This document shows, piece after piece, positions 46,313 to 59,201 of a DNA stretch of 64,000 nucleotides. The stretch is from contig JAIOJX010000005.1 of NCBI GenBank assembly GCA_022376925.1, positions 10,878,501 to 10,942,500 on the forward strand, read 5' to 3'. A program made the position numbers and the translations under genes. Each line of letters begins with the position of its first letter. Position 1 is the stretch's first letter. The notes under the pieces were generated by a model, which was given only the letters and a program-made list of their open reading frames with translations, had not been told where the DNA came from and searched no databases. The stretch comes from Tragulus kanchil. Taxonomy: Eukaryota > Chordata > Mammalia > Artiodactyla > Tragulidae.

Positions 46313-47504
46313 GAACCAGGGCTGTTACTTTTTAAGCCTTACATGCCTCATATCATCTGTATTAAAGTTTAACAACCATTTTAAAACCTGACTTTATGAA
46401 GGTAACTTTATAGGATAAATTGGAGGTCTTGCATCAGGTTTCCTGGAACAGACAGATGGAGTTTCCGATGAGAGTGACTTTGGGAGGAGCATGCTCTCAA
46501 GTGAAATCTGTTAGGGAAGAAAGGCAGCAAGACAGTCCAGGGAAAGAAGCCAGGCAAAAAGGGAAGGTTCAGGGAAGCCTGGCTTCAGTCTGAGGAGCTG
46601 GAGCAGGTACAGAGCTAAAGACTCCCATCCCCCGCTGCAGGCAAGAGTCCAGGACTTTTGTAACCTCTATTAGTCATTTGTGAGTTGCAAATCACCTTCC
46701 TCCTGGGGAAAGCACAACATCCTGGGCATCTCTGGGCAAGGAGCCTTCTTCAGGTGAGGACGGTTCTCAGGAGAAGGGTGTGTGGTGTGAGTCACTCAGG
46801 CAGCCTGAGACGGGCCCACCGGCAGGTTAGGAGAACTGACCAGGGCACCAGCAGCGCCTGAAGATGCAGGGCCTTTGCTTTAAATCACATCTCTAATCAT
46901 ACAGTTGATTTAGTTTAGTGGCCACTGTTGTGGTCAGGCTTTTATCTGAAAAGAAAAAAAAAATGCTTGCATTACAGAAGAGCATTGGAATTTCACAAGT
47001 CTTGCAAATCATATCATGGAGATGTCGTCGGCCACTACTTTCAAATCTTAATAGGAATAATCTGGGGAAAGCGTCCTTTGTAAAGAAGTCCCTGTTAAAA
47101 CGCACGTGGAAGCAGGAGCCCAGTCACAAGTCTGGCGGTGCTGCTCTGCCCAGGGCCGGGGGCCATCAGGTTTATTTTCATGGACTGTGTGTCTTCTTCT
47201 GCGCTCTGCTGGCCACACAGATGTCTGTCTTGTGTCACTGTGGATCATTTTAGTCTGTAAGGTCCTGGTGGGGACAGGTCGTTCTCTAAGTAGCCTGTTG
47301 CACAATTACTGTTTCGCTGCTGCTCCCATCTGATGATACTGTGTAGGTATGCGGCTATTTGCTTTGGGATGATGGCAGGTGCCATTAACACCCAGGTGTT
47401 AGATACGTGACTAAGCCAGCCTCCAAAGCAGGATGCACACATCCAGACACTTCCAGGAGCCAGACAGATAAGGTCAGAGAGTGAAGCTGATGTATAAAAC
47501 AAGA

Positions 47505-49741
47505 GAGATCGGGGGGAGCTATAACAGACCAGAGAATTCAAATCAGAATGCTTGAAACATGACACGGGCCAAACAAAACACATCTGTGGATCAGATCTGG
47601 CAAATGGGCCACCCGTGAGTGGCCTAAAGATTGAGCTGAACTCAGAGCTCAGAGCTGGAACTCAGGCCAATGACAGATTTCCTGGATGGGCTCTGCTGTC
47701 TTACACCTGTCTGACTCCCTGAAGAGCCAAAAACAGTTATTATGTCAAAGCCTCAATGCGATGTCACACCAAATCCGTCAGAATGGCTATCATCATAAAG
47801 TCTACAAATGACAAATGTTGGTGGAAATGTGAACCCACATGCAGGCCGGTAGAACTGTGAATTGGTTCAGTCACTGTGGAAAACAATATGGAAGCTTCTT
47901 TTAAAGCATCAAAATAGAACCACCATATAATCTAGCAATTCCACTCCTGTGTATATATCTGGGGAAAAAAAATATATATTAGTTTAAAAAGATACACACC
48001 CCACCATCTTCATAGCAGTGGTGTTTATAATTGCCAAGACATGAAAACAGCCTAAGTGTCCATTGACAGATGAATGATGAAAATGATGTGGTCCATATAT
48101 ACAAGGGAACACTATTCAGCTATAAAAAATTAACAAAATTGTGCCATTTGGAGTGACATGGGTGGAACTGGAGGGCATTATACTAAGTGAAATAAGTCAA
48201 AAAGAGAATGATAAATACTGTATGATACCATTGATATGTGGAATCATAAAATACAACAAACTAGTGACCATAACATAAGAGAAACTGGCTCACAGATTTA
48301 GACAACAAATGAGCGGCTGTCCGTGGGAAGGGGGTGATACAGGGATGAGGAGTGGAAGGTGCAAACTAAGTCAGGCTCACTGACGGGTCAGTGTACAGTC
48401 GGGGGAATATGGCCAATGCTTTGTAATACCTGAACATGGAATGTGACCTTTAAATTGTCCAAAAGTTGAAAAAAATGGAGACTGTTCTATTTGCCTCTGC
48501 CTGCTGCCAGCCATGGGTGGTTGGAGGCACCAGTTTTTCGCCCATGTTCCTCTGCCTAGAGCCCAGATGTGGTGCTCTTGAATGTTTCCTGGCTGGCCAG
48601 GGAAATCGGAGTCTTTGGTGTTCCGAGATCGGGGGGAGCTATAACAGACCAGAGAATTCAAATCAGAATGCTTGAAACATGACACGGGCCAAACAAAACA
48701 CATCTGTGGATCAGATCTGGCAAATGGGCCACCCGTGAGTGGCCTAAAGATTGAGCTGAACTCAGAGCTCAGAGCTGGAACTCAGGCCAATGACAGATTT
48801 CCTGGATGGGCTCTGCTGTCTTACACCTGTCTGACTCCCTGAAGAGCCAAAAACAGTTATTATGTCAAAGCCTCAATGCGATGTCACACCAAATCCGTCA
48901 GAATGGCTATCATCATAAAGTCTACAAATGACAAATGTTGGTGGAAATGTGAACCCACATGCAGGCCGGTAGAACTGTGAATTGGTTCAGTCACTGTGGA
49001 AAACAATATGGAAGCTTCTTTTAAAGCATCAAAATAGAACCACCATATAATCTAGCAATTCCACTCCTGTGTATATATCTGGGGAAAAAAAATATATATT
49101 AGTTTAAAAAGATACACACCCCACCATCTTCATAGCAGTGGTGTTTATAATTGCCAAGACATGAAAACAGCCTAAGTGTCCATTGACAGATGAATGATGA
49201 AAATGATGTGGTCCATATATACAAGGGAACACTATTCAGCTATAAAAAATTAACAAAATTGTGCCATTTGGAGTGACATGGGTGGAACTGGAGGGCATTA
49301 TACTAAGTGAAATAAGTCAAAAAGAGAATGATAAATACTGTATGATACCATTGATATGTGGAATCATAAAATACAACAAACTAGTGACCATAACATAAGA
49401 GAAACTGGCTCACAGATTTAGACAACAAATGAGCGGCTGTCCGTGGGAAGGGGGTGATACAGGGATGAGGAGTGGAAGGTGCAAACTAAGTCAGGCTCAC
49501 TGACGGGTCAGTGTACAGTCGGGGGAATATGGCCAATGCTTTGTAATACCTGAACATGGAATGTGACCTTTAAATTGTCCAAAAGTTGAAAAAAATGGAG
49601 ACTGTTCTATTTGCCTCTGCCTGCTGCCAGCCATGGGTGGTTGGAGGCACCAGTTTTTCGCCCATGTTCCTCTGCCTAGAGCCCAGATGTGGTGCTCTTG
49701 AATGTTTCCTGGCTGGCCAGGGAAATCGGAGTCTTTGGTGT
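47505..49741. repeat. Tandem duplication 14 (47505-48621 and 48625-49741)
   Basis: Period 1120 bp, virtually no linker. Carries an L1 3' UTR fragment in both copies; no difference was noticed by eye in the body. Confidence 0.95.
47738..48460 (+). mobile_element. L1 3' UTR fragment (copy at about 48858-49580)
   Basis: 'gtcagaatggctatcatcat', 'ccactcctgtgtatatatct', 'gcctaagtgtccattgacag', 'ctaagtgaaataagtcaaaa', 'tgatatgtggaatcataaaa'. The second occurrence comes from duplication 14. Confidence 0.85.
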
Positions 49742-49954
49742 CCCGTTTCCTTAATAAGCCATGAGCAACACCTCAGAAGGGCCACTCGCTATCACAATGC
49801 CCCACGCCTAGCAGACAGTCCCTAAAAGCTTGCTGAAACTCGAAGAAGCTAGTTTCCAAATACTGGCTGCCAGGCCTTTAATTCACCCCGTGGCTTTTGG
49901 TTTAAGAATGGAGTTCTTCTGTTTGATTATGACGTAAAGATGACACGTACGGGT

Positions 49955-50180
49955 AGCGTGCTGGTGAGGATGCGGCAACTGGAATGTTCATCCACTGCTG
50001 CTGGGAGCACAAAGTGAGGCAGTCACTAGAGAAGAGCACGGTGGGTGCACACAGAGTGATCACACAGCCCCGAAACCCTCCTCCTAGGCATATCTCCAAA
50101 GGGAATGAAAACACGTCCAGATGTTGCTGCCGTAGTGTGCCATATGGTCTTGACCAATCACAGAAAGTGGTGCACGTTAA
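49955..50180 (+). mobile_element. Old L1 3' UTR fragment (5' portion)
   Basis: 'gtgctggtgaggatgcggc', 'catccactgctgctgggag', 'cctaggcatatctccaaagg': diverged L1 3' text. It resumes at about 52355 after SINE insertions; copied at 51034-51260 by duplication 15. Confidence 0.6.
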
Positions 50181-50192
50181 GGAGAGAATTTT

Positions 50193-50520
50193 TTTTTTTT
50201 TAAGATTTATTTATTTATTTATTTTGGGCGGGGGTCGGGTTGGGGAGGGAGGGGAGCGGGCAGGCCATTTCTATTGGTCTTTCATTTCTCCATTTCCATC
50301 CATCTTTGTTCTTTGGCCAGTGTGGGCCTCCCATCGCGGTGGCGTCTGTTGTTGCAGAGCACCGGCTCTGGGCACATGCGCTCCAGAGCTCCGGCTTGGT
50401 AATTGGACACATCAGTCCAGCCGCTCGGCGGCACGTGGGATCTTCCCAGGCCAGGGATTGAACCGGCGCCCCTTGCACTGCAAGGCGGTGTCCTTACCAC
50501 GGGACCACCAGGGAAGCCCA
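50193..50520 (-). mobile_element. tRNA-Glu SINE (copy at 51272-51599)
   Basis: Inverted recurrent subtype with the 'gggcgggggtcgggttgg' tail extension also seen in the element at 23030. Head 'gggaccaccagggaagccc'. Confidence 0.92.
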
Positions 50521-50691
50521 GAATTTTTAATTTTATTTATGTATTTATTTTGGCTATTCTGGGTTTTCACTGCTGCTGCAAGCTATTCTCCAGTTGCAGG
50601 GAGTGGGGCTACTCTCTATTGGTACGGTTTTGTTGCAGGATCTCTGGTTGCAGGGCAGGCTTCATAGTTGAGGACAGGCTTCTTGTTCAGG
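50521..50691 (-). mobile_element. Second SINE, garbled and truncated at duplication junction
   Basis: Begins like the long-body SINE at 51600 but loses register after about 50617 and stops at the start of copy 2 of duplication 15. Confidence 0.75.
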
Positions 50692-51599
50692 GACTCTGCC
50701 TGCTGCCAGCCATGGGTGGTTGGAGGCACCAGTTTTTCGCCCATGTTCCTCTGCCTAGAGCCCAGATGTGGTGCTCTTGAATGTTTCCTGGCTGGCCAGG
50801 GAAATCGGAGTCTTTGGTGTCCCGTTTCCTTAATAAGCCATGAGCAACACCTCAGAAGGGCCACTCGCTATCACAATGCCCCACGCCTAGCAGACAGTCC
50901 CTAAAAGCTTGCTGAAACTCGAAGAAGCTAGTTTCCAAATACTGGCTGCCAGGCCTTTAATTCACCCCGTGGCTTTTGGTTTAAGAATGGAGTTCTTCTG
51001 TTTGATTATGACGTAAAGATGACACGTACGGGTAGCGTGCTGGTGAGGATGCGGCAACTGGAATGTTCATCCACTGCTGCTGGGAGCACAAAGTGAGGCA
51101 GTCACTAGAGAAGAGCACGGTGGGTGCACACAGAGTGATCACACAGCCCCGAAACCCTCCTCCTAGGCATGTCTCCAAAGGGAATGAAAACACGTCCAGA
51201 TGTTGCTGCCGTAGTGTGCCATATGGTCTTGACCAATCACAGAAAGTGGTGCATGTTAAGGAGAGAATTTTTTTTTTTTTAAGATTTATTTATTTATTTA
51301 TTTTGGGCGGGGGTCGGGTTGGGGAGGGAGGGGAGCGGGCAGGCCATTTCTATTGGTCTTTCATTTCTCCATTTCCATCCATCTTTGTTCTTTGGCCAGT
51401 GTGGGCCTCCCATCGCGGTGGCGTCTGTTGTTGCAGAGCACCGGCTCTGGGCACATGCGCTCCAGAGCTCCGGCTTGGTAATTGGACACATCAGTCCAGC
51501 CGCTCGGCGGCACGTGGGATCTTCCCAGGCCAGGGATCGAACCGGCGCCCCTTGCACTGCAAGGCGGTGTCCTTACCCACGGGACCACCAGGGAAGCCC

Positions 51600-51921
51600 C
51601 GAGAATTTTTTTTTTAATTTTATTTATGTATTTATTTTTGGCTATTCTGGGTTTTCACTGCTGCTGCAAGCTATTCTCCAGTTGCAGGGAGTGGGGGCTA
51701 CTCTCTAGTTGAGGTGAGCAGGCTTCTTGTTGCAGGGACTCTTGCTGTGGAACTTGGGCTCTAGGGCACACGAGCTTCAGTAGTTGCAGCACATGGGCTC
51801 CATAGTTGTGACTCAAGGCTCAGTTGCTCCACAGCGTGTGGCATCTTCCCAGATGAGGAATTGAACCCGTGTCTCCTGCATTGGCAGGCGAACTCTTTAC
51901 CACTGAGCTACCAGGGAAGCC
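51600..51921 (-). mobile_element. Bov-tA/CHR SINE, long body, adjacent to another SINE
   Basis: Inverted: 'ggctattctgggttttcactg', 'ggctctagggcacacgagc', 'tgaggaattgaacccgtg', head 'gagctaccagggaagccc'. 'aaggagagaatttttt' occurs after it (51922) and before the first SINE (51258), so one SINE inserted into or beside the other. Confidence 0.92.
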
Positions 51922-51949
51922 CAAGGAGAGAATTTTTTAAAGAAAGAGT

Positions 51950-51985
51950 CTTTAAAAAAAAAAAAAGAAAAGAAAAGAAAGAAAG
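51950..51985 (+). repeat. A-rich / (AAAGA)n low-complexity tract
   Basis: Poly-A grading into aaaag and gaaa units. Confidence 0.85.
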
Positions 51986-52267
51986 AGTCTGACAATTTTC
52001 ACAGTTGTATTTCTCAAAAAAATTAGGTCCAGTGCGAAATTCACTATAAGGTATTTCAACATTATCTTATTTGGAAATATGGGGAAATCTTTACAGTAGG
52101 TTTGTTTGCTATAAAATTTAGAATATACAGGTATGCCCAGAAGGATCTGACTCTGTTTTTGCTCTTTTCATTTACACATAATGTACAGTTTTCCAGTAGC
52201 TCATTGAACGTATGATTAAGCCACACGTCTCTGAATGATGAGTCTAGTGACAAGGACGTATCCAGAG

Positions 52268-52356
52268 AATTTCCTGGTGGTCCAGGGGTTAAGACTTCGT
52301 GCTTCCACGTGAACTAAGATCCTGCACGCCAAGCATTGGGGCTAAAACAAAACAAA
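52268..52356 (+). mobile_element. CHR-2-type SINE, short
   Basis: 'atttcctggtggtccagggg', 'ttaagacttcgtgcttcc', 'gaactaagatcctgcacgcc', A-rich tail. Confidence 0.8.
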
Positions 52357-52905
52357 AACTTATTCACTAATATCATAGTAGCCTGATTCATTAGACTCAA
52401 AACGTGGACACAATCCAAATATGCACCAACAGAAGAATGAACGAAGGTAGTGGTGGGGTTTAGTCACTAAGTCTTGTCCGACCCTTGGAAGCCCATGGGA
52501 TAAAGTCATAGATCCACACAGTGGAACAGCATTCAGCCAGAAAAAGAATGCAGTTCTCACACATGCCACACCATGGTTAAACCCTGAAAACATTATGTGA
52601 AGTGAAGAAGCCAGTCACAGAAGACCACGTATTTTATGATGCTATTTATATGAAATGTGCAAGGCCAGTCCATAGAGACAGAAAGTAGATTAGTGGTTGG
52701 CAAGAGGCGAGAGGGGAGAGATTGGGGAGTGACTGGTAGTCTAAGGTCTCTTTTTTGAGACGATGAAAAGGTTCTAAAATTGATTGTGGTGATGGTTGCA
52801 CAGCTTTTGAATATACTAAAAACTATCGAATTGTGCACTTTGAATAGGTGAATTATGTGGTGTGTGAAATATATCTCAATAAAGCTGTGATTTAAAAGAA
52901 GATTC
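52356..52905 (+). mobile_element. Old L1 3' UTR (3' portion)
   Basis: 'cagcattcagccagaaaaag', 'gatgctatttatatgaaatg', 'agattagtggttggcaagag', 'tgtggtgatggttgcacag', terminal 'atctcaataaagctgtg'. A short BovA piece is embedded at 52452-52500. Confidence 0.8.
52452..52500 (-). mobile_element. Short BovA fragment inside L1
   Basis: About 48 bp 'ggtttagtcactaagtcttg', 'tccgacccttggaagcccat': the terminal part of an inverted BovA element only. Confidence 0.7.
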
Positions 52906-52999
52906 TGTGTATTGTGAATGTTTTGGTCCTAGCCATCAGATACTGTACATAGGAATCTACTACAATATAACTTTCAAAGCTTGACTCACTGTGTAGTAT

Positions 53000-53136
53000 A
53001 TAGTATATTTATTTATTTGGCTGTGCTGAGTCTTAGTTGCAGCATTGTGGACTCTAGTTCCCTGACCAGGGATTGAACCCAGGCCACCTGCACTGGGAGC
53101 TCAGAGTCTTAGCCACTGGACCACCAGGGAAGTCCC
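53000..53136 (-). mobile_element. CHR-2-type SINE
   Basis: Inverted: (ttta)n, 'ggctgtgctgagtcttagtt', 'ccctgaccagggattgaacc', head 'ggaccaccagggaagtccc'. Confidence 0.9.
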
Positions 53137-54090
53137 TCAGTATATGTTTAATGAATAGATCTTGAATAGATTTCTGAAAACCTAGAATCTTCCGTGAATT
53201 GGGATAGGAGATTCTGATCAATTTAATTTTCTAAATTTCTGGAAGCTTCCTGAAAACCTATGGATTTTCTTTCCTCTCAGAAAGAACTTAGCATAAAACC
53301 TGGCATATGTCATATGCTCAAGAAGTAGTAGTTCCTTTCTTGTTTTTCCAAAACAGTTTTAAATTCTATTAATATTATTCCACTTTCCTTACTTAGCATC
53401 AAGTTTGTCAGTTTTATTATGGATCATTAACAGAAAGCAAGGCAGGAATTCAAAAGGACTGATCTTACTTGTATTCAACAGTTCAAGTTACATTCAGCTA
53501 AAAAACGGCTTTTTGAATGCTGTTTTGCATAAACAGACTAGCAGGTGGCTTTCAAACTTTAAGAGTGCTTCTGAATCCCTTAAGGGGTGAGGACCAAGAA
53601 TTTACATTTTCAACAAGTTCCCAGGTGGTATTGTTTCTTCTCTTATGGAGAACAACACATCAAGAGAATTCCTGGACTGGAATTCTTCTTCTTCTTTTTT
53701 AATGATTTTAAAAACATTTTGAAACAGTCACAAATTACAAAGAAGCTAGAAATACAGCACAAAAAAACTTTTTTTAAAAGACAAACCTATCTGAAACTAA
53801 GTTGTTGATATCACCATCTATCACCTTCTAAAACCTGAGTGTGGAATTCCTACAAACCAGCATACTCTGCTACACCACCAAAGCATGAGCACTGCGAACA
53901 GAAAAGGAATGCTGATGCATTGCTACCATCTGATCTTCACATACTACTCACATTTTGCAAATGACACGAACAACGTTGTTTACAGCCAATGGATCCAGTT
54001 CAGAATCAGACTTGTCATGTCTTGACTTGTCATGTTCCCGTAGTCATGAACGGTTCCTAGTCTCTCCTTGACTTTCACGGCCCTGACACT

Positions 54091-54384
54091 TGTTTTGTTT
54101 CGTTTTGTTTTGTTTTAATTTTTGGCCTCTTTTATTGGTCTTTCATTTATTTATTTTCATCCATCTTTGTTATTTGGCCGGTGTGCGCCTCCCAGCGAAG
54201 TGGCCTCTCTTGTCGCAGAGCACCAGCTCTGGGCGCATGCGCTCCAGAGCTCTGGCTCAGTAGTTGGACACATCAGTCCAGCCACTCTGCGGCATATGGG
54301 ATCCTCCTGTGCCAGGGATTGAACCGGTGCCCCTTGCACTGCAAGGCGGACTCTTTACCCACTGGACCACTGGGGAAGCCCTGA
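54091..54384 (-). mobile_element. tRNA-Glu SINE with perfect 10 bp target-site duplication
   Basis: Inverted recurrent subtype with (gtttt)n tail, 'ggcctcttttattggtc', GCGCATGCGC at 54233-54242. Target-site duplication ccctgacact at 54081-54090 and 54385-54394. Confidence 0.95.
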
Positions 54385-55316
54385 CCCTGACACTTTTGAA
54401 GGTCACAGGCAAGTTATTTTTGGAGCGTCCACCAATTTGGATTTGTCTGATGTTTTCTCATGAGTAGGTTCAAGTTATGCATCCCGAGCAGGAGTCTCAG
54501 ATAAATGATGCCTTGCTCCTCTCCATACATCCTCTCAGGCTACACGATTTCAATCTCTCCCATTAATCATGAGCTGAGCTTCCAGTGTGTAATAAAGGTG
54601 GCATCTTCCAGGCTTCTCTGCTATAAAGTTACTCTTTCTCTCTTGGCCATTAATAACTATTATGTGAAGACGTATTTTGAGGTGATCTAAATATCTCACT
54701 TGCTATCCAACTTTCAGTTTATTCATTAGATCATTTACTTGTATCTCTGTGGACTCATGGCTTCATGTTTTATTCAATACACACATAAGAGTGCTTCTGA
54801 ATCCCTTAAGGGGTGAGGACCAAGAATTTACATTTTCAACAAGTTCCCAGGTGGTATTGTTTCTTCTCTTATGGAGAACAACACATCAAGAGAATTCCTG
54901 GACTGGAATTCTTCTTCTTCTTTTTTAATGATTTTAAAAACATTTTGAAACAGTCACAAATTACAAAGAAGCTAGAAATATAGCACAAAAAAACTTTTTT
55001 TAAAAGACAAACCTATCTGAAACTAAGTTGTTGATATCACCATCTATCACCTTCTAAAACCTGAGTGTGGAATTCCTACAAACCAGCATACTCTGCTACA
55101 CCACCAAAGCATGAGCACTGCGAACAGAAAAGGAATGCTGATGCATTGCTACCATCTGATCTTCACATACTACTCACATTTTGCAAATGACACGAACAAC
55201 GTTGTTTACAGCCAATGGATCCAGTTCAGAATCAGACTTGTCATGTCTTGACTTGTCATGTTCCCGTAGTCATGAACGGTTCCTAGTCTCTCCTTGACTT
55301 TCACGGCCCTGACACT

Positions 55317-55610
55317 TGTTTTGTTTCGTTTTGTTTTGTTTTAATTTTTGGCCTCTTTTATTGGTCTTTCATTTATTTATTTTCATCCATCTTTGTTATT
55401 TGGCCGGTGTGCGCCTCCCAGCGAAGTGGCCTCTCTTGTCGCAGAGCACCAGCTCTGGGCGCATGCGCTCCAGAGCTCTGGCTCAGTAGTTGGACACATC
55501 AGTCCAGCCACTCTGCGGCATATGGGATCCTCCTGTGCCAGGGATTGAACCGGTGCCCCTTGCACTGCAAGGCGGACTCTTTACCCACTGGACCACTGGG
55601 GAAGCCCTGA
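55317..55610 (-). mobile_element. Same SINE, copy in duplication 16
   Basis: Same element and same target-site duplication as at 54091-54384, shifted by 1226 bp. Confidence 0.95.
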
Positions 55611-56357
55611 CCCTGACACTTTTGAAGGTCACAGGCAAGTTATTTTTGGAGCGTCCACCAATTTGGATTTGTCTGATGTTTTCTCATGAGTAGGTTCAAG
55701 TTATGCATCCCGAGCAGGAGTCTCAGATAAATGATGCCTTGCTCCTCTCCATACATCCTCTCAGGCTACACGATTTCAATCTCTCCCATTAATCATGAGC
55801 TGAGCTTCCAGTGTGTAATAAAGGTGGCATCTTCCAGGCTTCTCTGCTATAAAGTTACTCTTTCTCTCTTGGCCATTAATAACTATTATGTGAAGACGTA
55901 TTTTGAGGTGATCTAAATATCTCACTTGCTATCCAACTTTCAGTTTATTCATTAGATCATTTACTTGTATCTCTGTGGACTCATGGCTTCATGTTTTATT
56001 CAATACACACATAATCTGCTACTACGATCGTTCATCCTGACGCTCAGATTATGCCCGACTCGGCTCGTGGGACCCCTTCCCACCGTCTTCTATATTTTTT
56101 GACACACTGCCATCATTCTTGGAGCGTTTTCTTCCTTTCTGGCACAACAAACTGTTCCAGCTTTGTTCTGTACTTTCACTGCTGCTGTCCTGGAATCAGC
56201 CAGCCGTTTCTCTAAGGAGTCATGGTTCCTTTCAGTTGAAAATGCCCTTGAACCCACATCTGGGCATCTGGAGTGCTCACCGCTGCCGGAGTGCTGGTCC
56301 CTTAGGCGTCCTTGGGAAGTGCTAAGGTTCATAGCCTACCTGTGCTGATTCTCTATT

Positions 56358-56440
56358 GAGTGTGAGTGTTAGGTGCTCAGGCGTGCCCGACTCTTGGCCA
56401 CTTCGTGGGCTGTAGCCTGCCAGGCTCCCCTGTCATTTCT
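56358..56440 (-). mobile_element. BovA fragment
   Basis: 'gtgttaggtgctcaggcg', 'tgcccgactcttggcc', 'ctgtagcctgccaggctccc': 3'-terminal BovA2 part, inverted. Confidence 0.8.
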
Positions 56441-56449
56441 CTATAGCGG

Positions 56450-57115
56450 CACAAGTTAGCAGCTTACGACAACGCACAGTTACTGTCGTTCAGGTTTCTG
56501 AGGTTGGGAGTCCAGCCATGGCTTAGCTGTTCCTCTGTACCAGGGTTCCAGAAAGGGTCCTGCATTTTTCTCTCCAGGCTCCACTGGGCAAGGACCCATT
56601 TCCAAGCTCCCATGATGGCAGAATTCAGTTCTTTGTGGATTTGTTGGGCGAAGAGCCTCGGTTTCTTGGTGACTGCTGGCTAGACGTGGTTGTTGTTTGG
56701 CTGGTCAGTCGTGGCTGGCTCTCTTGCGACCCCATGGGCTGTAGCCTACCTGACTGCTCTGTGCTTGGGATTTTCTAGGCAAAATACTGGAGTGGGTAGC
56801 CATTTCCTTCTGTTATGGGATTGAGAGGGTCAAAAGGACCCTCTCTTGTGGGCCTCGCTGCTTGGTAAGTACACAAAGAAGAAAGTTGCCTCCACTATTT
56901 TTTTTTTCCCATGTAGGCCACTCCAGAGGGTAAGTCACTAAGCCTAGCAGCTTGCTCCATCTAAGCCAGCCAGGGAGGAGTCTCCGTGCAAGACAGACAT
57001 AACCTTACGCAGCATAATTGTAGAAATGAGCTCCTATTGGTTTGTATTCTATTGGTTGAAAGCAAGTCTTTGGTCATGTCACACTCAAGGGGAGGGAATT
57101 AATTACACGAGGGAA
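56450..57115. repeat. Old interspersed repeat remnant, family uncertain
   Basis: Phrases such as 'gcagcttacgacaacgcac', 'agttactgtcgttcaggttt', 'ggcagaattcagttctttgt' and 'cacactcaaggggagggaat' recall an ancient mammalian interspersed repeat, split by a BovA insertion (56693-56816). I cannot name the family. The distal part is copied by duplication 17. Confidence 0.35.
56693..56816 (-). mobile_element. BovA2-type SINE, diverged
   Basis: 'gttgtttggctggtcagtcg', 'gcgaccccatgggctgtag', 'atactggagtgggtagccat', 'ttccttctg'. Lacks the tRNA head. Confidence 0.85.
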
Positions 57116-59201
57116 GGGCTAGGCAGGAAAAAAAAAAGTGACTCTTTTCTATTTTTTCCTCATTGACTATAACGTTCCTCCCTTTTTCCAAAAGATGGGC
57201 GAATAGTACAAAACATTCCCTGAACAGATGGTGTAAAATACAGGTGGCTATTCTATGAATTCGCAGCCTATGAACTGTAGCTGCAGGAACTCGAATGTGC
57301 GAAGCAGTAGAAAAAAAATGTGAAAGCAAGACAAAGGGAAGCCAGGATGCTCAGCGCTTTCAGTCTAGATCAACGCTTTCCTTGAGCTTATTTATTTTCC
57401 AGCCAGAAAAGCCCATTTTGCTGGGCTTTATGTTAGTTCAATTCCTCACTTCACTCAGGGACCAGCTCTCAAGGCTCAGTCTTTCACGGAAGACCTTCCC
57501 TAGCTTCAGACCTACCATTCCATCCCCTTTTCAAATTCCAAGCCGCGCTCCTGCCTTTGTCATCACGGTCTAGCGCTTGATTCTATATGACCTTGCATTG
57601 ATCTCTAGCTCTCTTATGCAGACACATCTTTTCTCCTGTACTAGGTAGTAAGTTCCTTAAAGATACACTTTATTGTGTTTTTCACATGCTTGTTGAGTGA
57701 CTGATAGCAGCCTCCCTGGGTAGGCACATGCTACTGGGCTGACGTGAGAAAGATGGGCAGCTTTTCAGAAGAGTGGCCACTTTCATGTCTTGTTCCCTTG
57801 TTTAGTTCTGTCTCTAGGCTGAAGGCAAGCACAGCATCAAAATGTTCAAGAACTGCAGGCTGAATGAGAATTTAGCACATACAGTAACAATCTCGGCAGA
57901 ATACGTGGACTCCAGAAGCCACATACATTGTATTGCCCCTATCCCAGTGGTTGGCGGACGATGGTCAATGTTTTGTTGTTATTCTGTTGCAAAGTCGCTA
58001 CTGATACGGGAAAACGGAGGTCTCCTTGGTGAGAGGGTCAAAGGACCCTCTCTTGTGGGCCTCGCTGCTTGGTAAGTACACAAAGAAGAAAGTTGCCTCC
58101 ACTATTTTATTCCCATGTAGGCCACTCCAGAGGGTAAGTCACTAAGCCTAGCAGCTTGCTCCATCTAAGCCAGCCAGGGAGGAGTCTCCGTGCAAGACAG
58201 ACATAACCTTACGCAGCATAATTGTAGAAATGAGCTCCTATTGGTTTGTATTCTATTGGTTGAAAGCAAGTCTTTGGTCATGTCACACTCAAGGGGAGGG
58301 AATTAATTACACGAGGGAAGGGCTAGGCAGGAAAAAAAAAAGTGACTCTTTTCTATTTTTTCCTCATTGACTATAACGTTCCTCCCTTTTTCCAAAAGAT
58401 GGGCGAATAGTACAAAACATTCCCTGAACAGATGGTGTAAAATACAGGTGGCTATTCTATGAATTCGCAGCCTATGAACTGTAGCTGCAGGAACTCGAAT
58501 GTGCGAAGCAGTAGAAAAAAAATGTGAAAGCAAGACAAAGGGAAGCCAGGATGCTCAGCGCTTTCAGTCTAGATCAACGCTTTCCTTGAGCTTATTTATT
58601 TTCCAGCCAGAAAAGCCCATTTTGCTGGGCTTTATGTTAGTTCAATTCCTCACTTCACTCAGGGACCAGCTCTCAAGGCTCAGTCTTTCACGGAAGACCT
58701 TCCCTAGCTTCAGACCTACCATTCCATCCCCTTTTCAAATTCCAAGCCGCGCTCCTGCCTTTGTCATCACGGTCTAGCGCTTGATTCTATATGACCTTGC
58801 ATTGATCTCTAGCTCTCTTATGCAGACACATCTTTTCTCCTGTACTAGGTAGTAAGTTCCTTAAAGATACACTTTATTGTGTTTTTCACATGCTTGTTGA
58901 GTGACTGATAGCAGCCTCCCTGGGTAGGCACATGCTACTGGGCTGACGTGAGAAAGATGGGCAGCTTTTCAGAAGAGTGGCCACTTTCATGTCTTGTTCC
59001 CTTGTTTAGTTCTGTCTCTAGGCTGAAGGCAAGCACAGCATCAAAATGTTCAAGAACTGCAGGCTGAATGAGAATTTAGCACATACAGTAACAATCTCGG
59101 CAGAATACGTGGACTCCAGAAGCCACATACATTGTATTGCCCCTATCCCAGTGGTTGGCGGACGATGGTCAATGTTTTGTTGTTATTCTGTTGCAAAGTC
59201 G
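56823..59201. repeat. Tandem duplication 17 (56823-57997 and 58031-59201)
   Basis: Period about 1205 bp, 33 bp linker (57998-58030). Copy 1 stops inside the first bases of a BovB LINE that continues intact after copy 2. Copy 2 lacks a few T residues near 58108. Confidence 0.95.

Larger units (their letters stand above)
49615..51730. repeat. Tandem duplication 15 (49615-50691 and 50694-51730)
   Basis: Period 1079 bp. Two inverted SINEs are included. The last approx. 75 bp of copy 1 (50617-50691) are a garbled version of the SINE continued correctly in copy 2. The first approx. 130 bp occur three times (48495, 49615, 50694). Confidence 0.93.
53561..56014. repeat. Tandem duplication 16 (53561-54788 and 54787-56014)
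   Basis: Longest period, 1226 bp, exactly abutting with two bases of overlap. Each copy contains the same inverted SINE and target-site duplication; only one substitution was noted (near 53754/54980). Confidence 0.95.
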
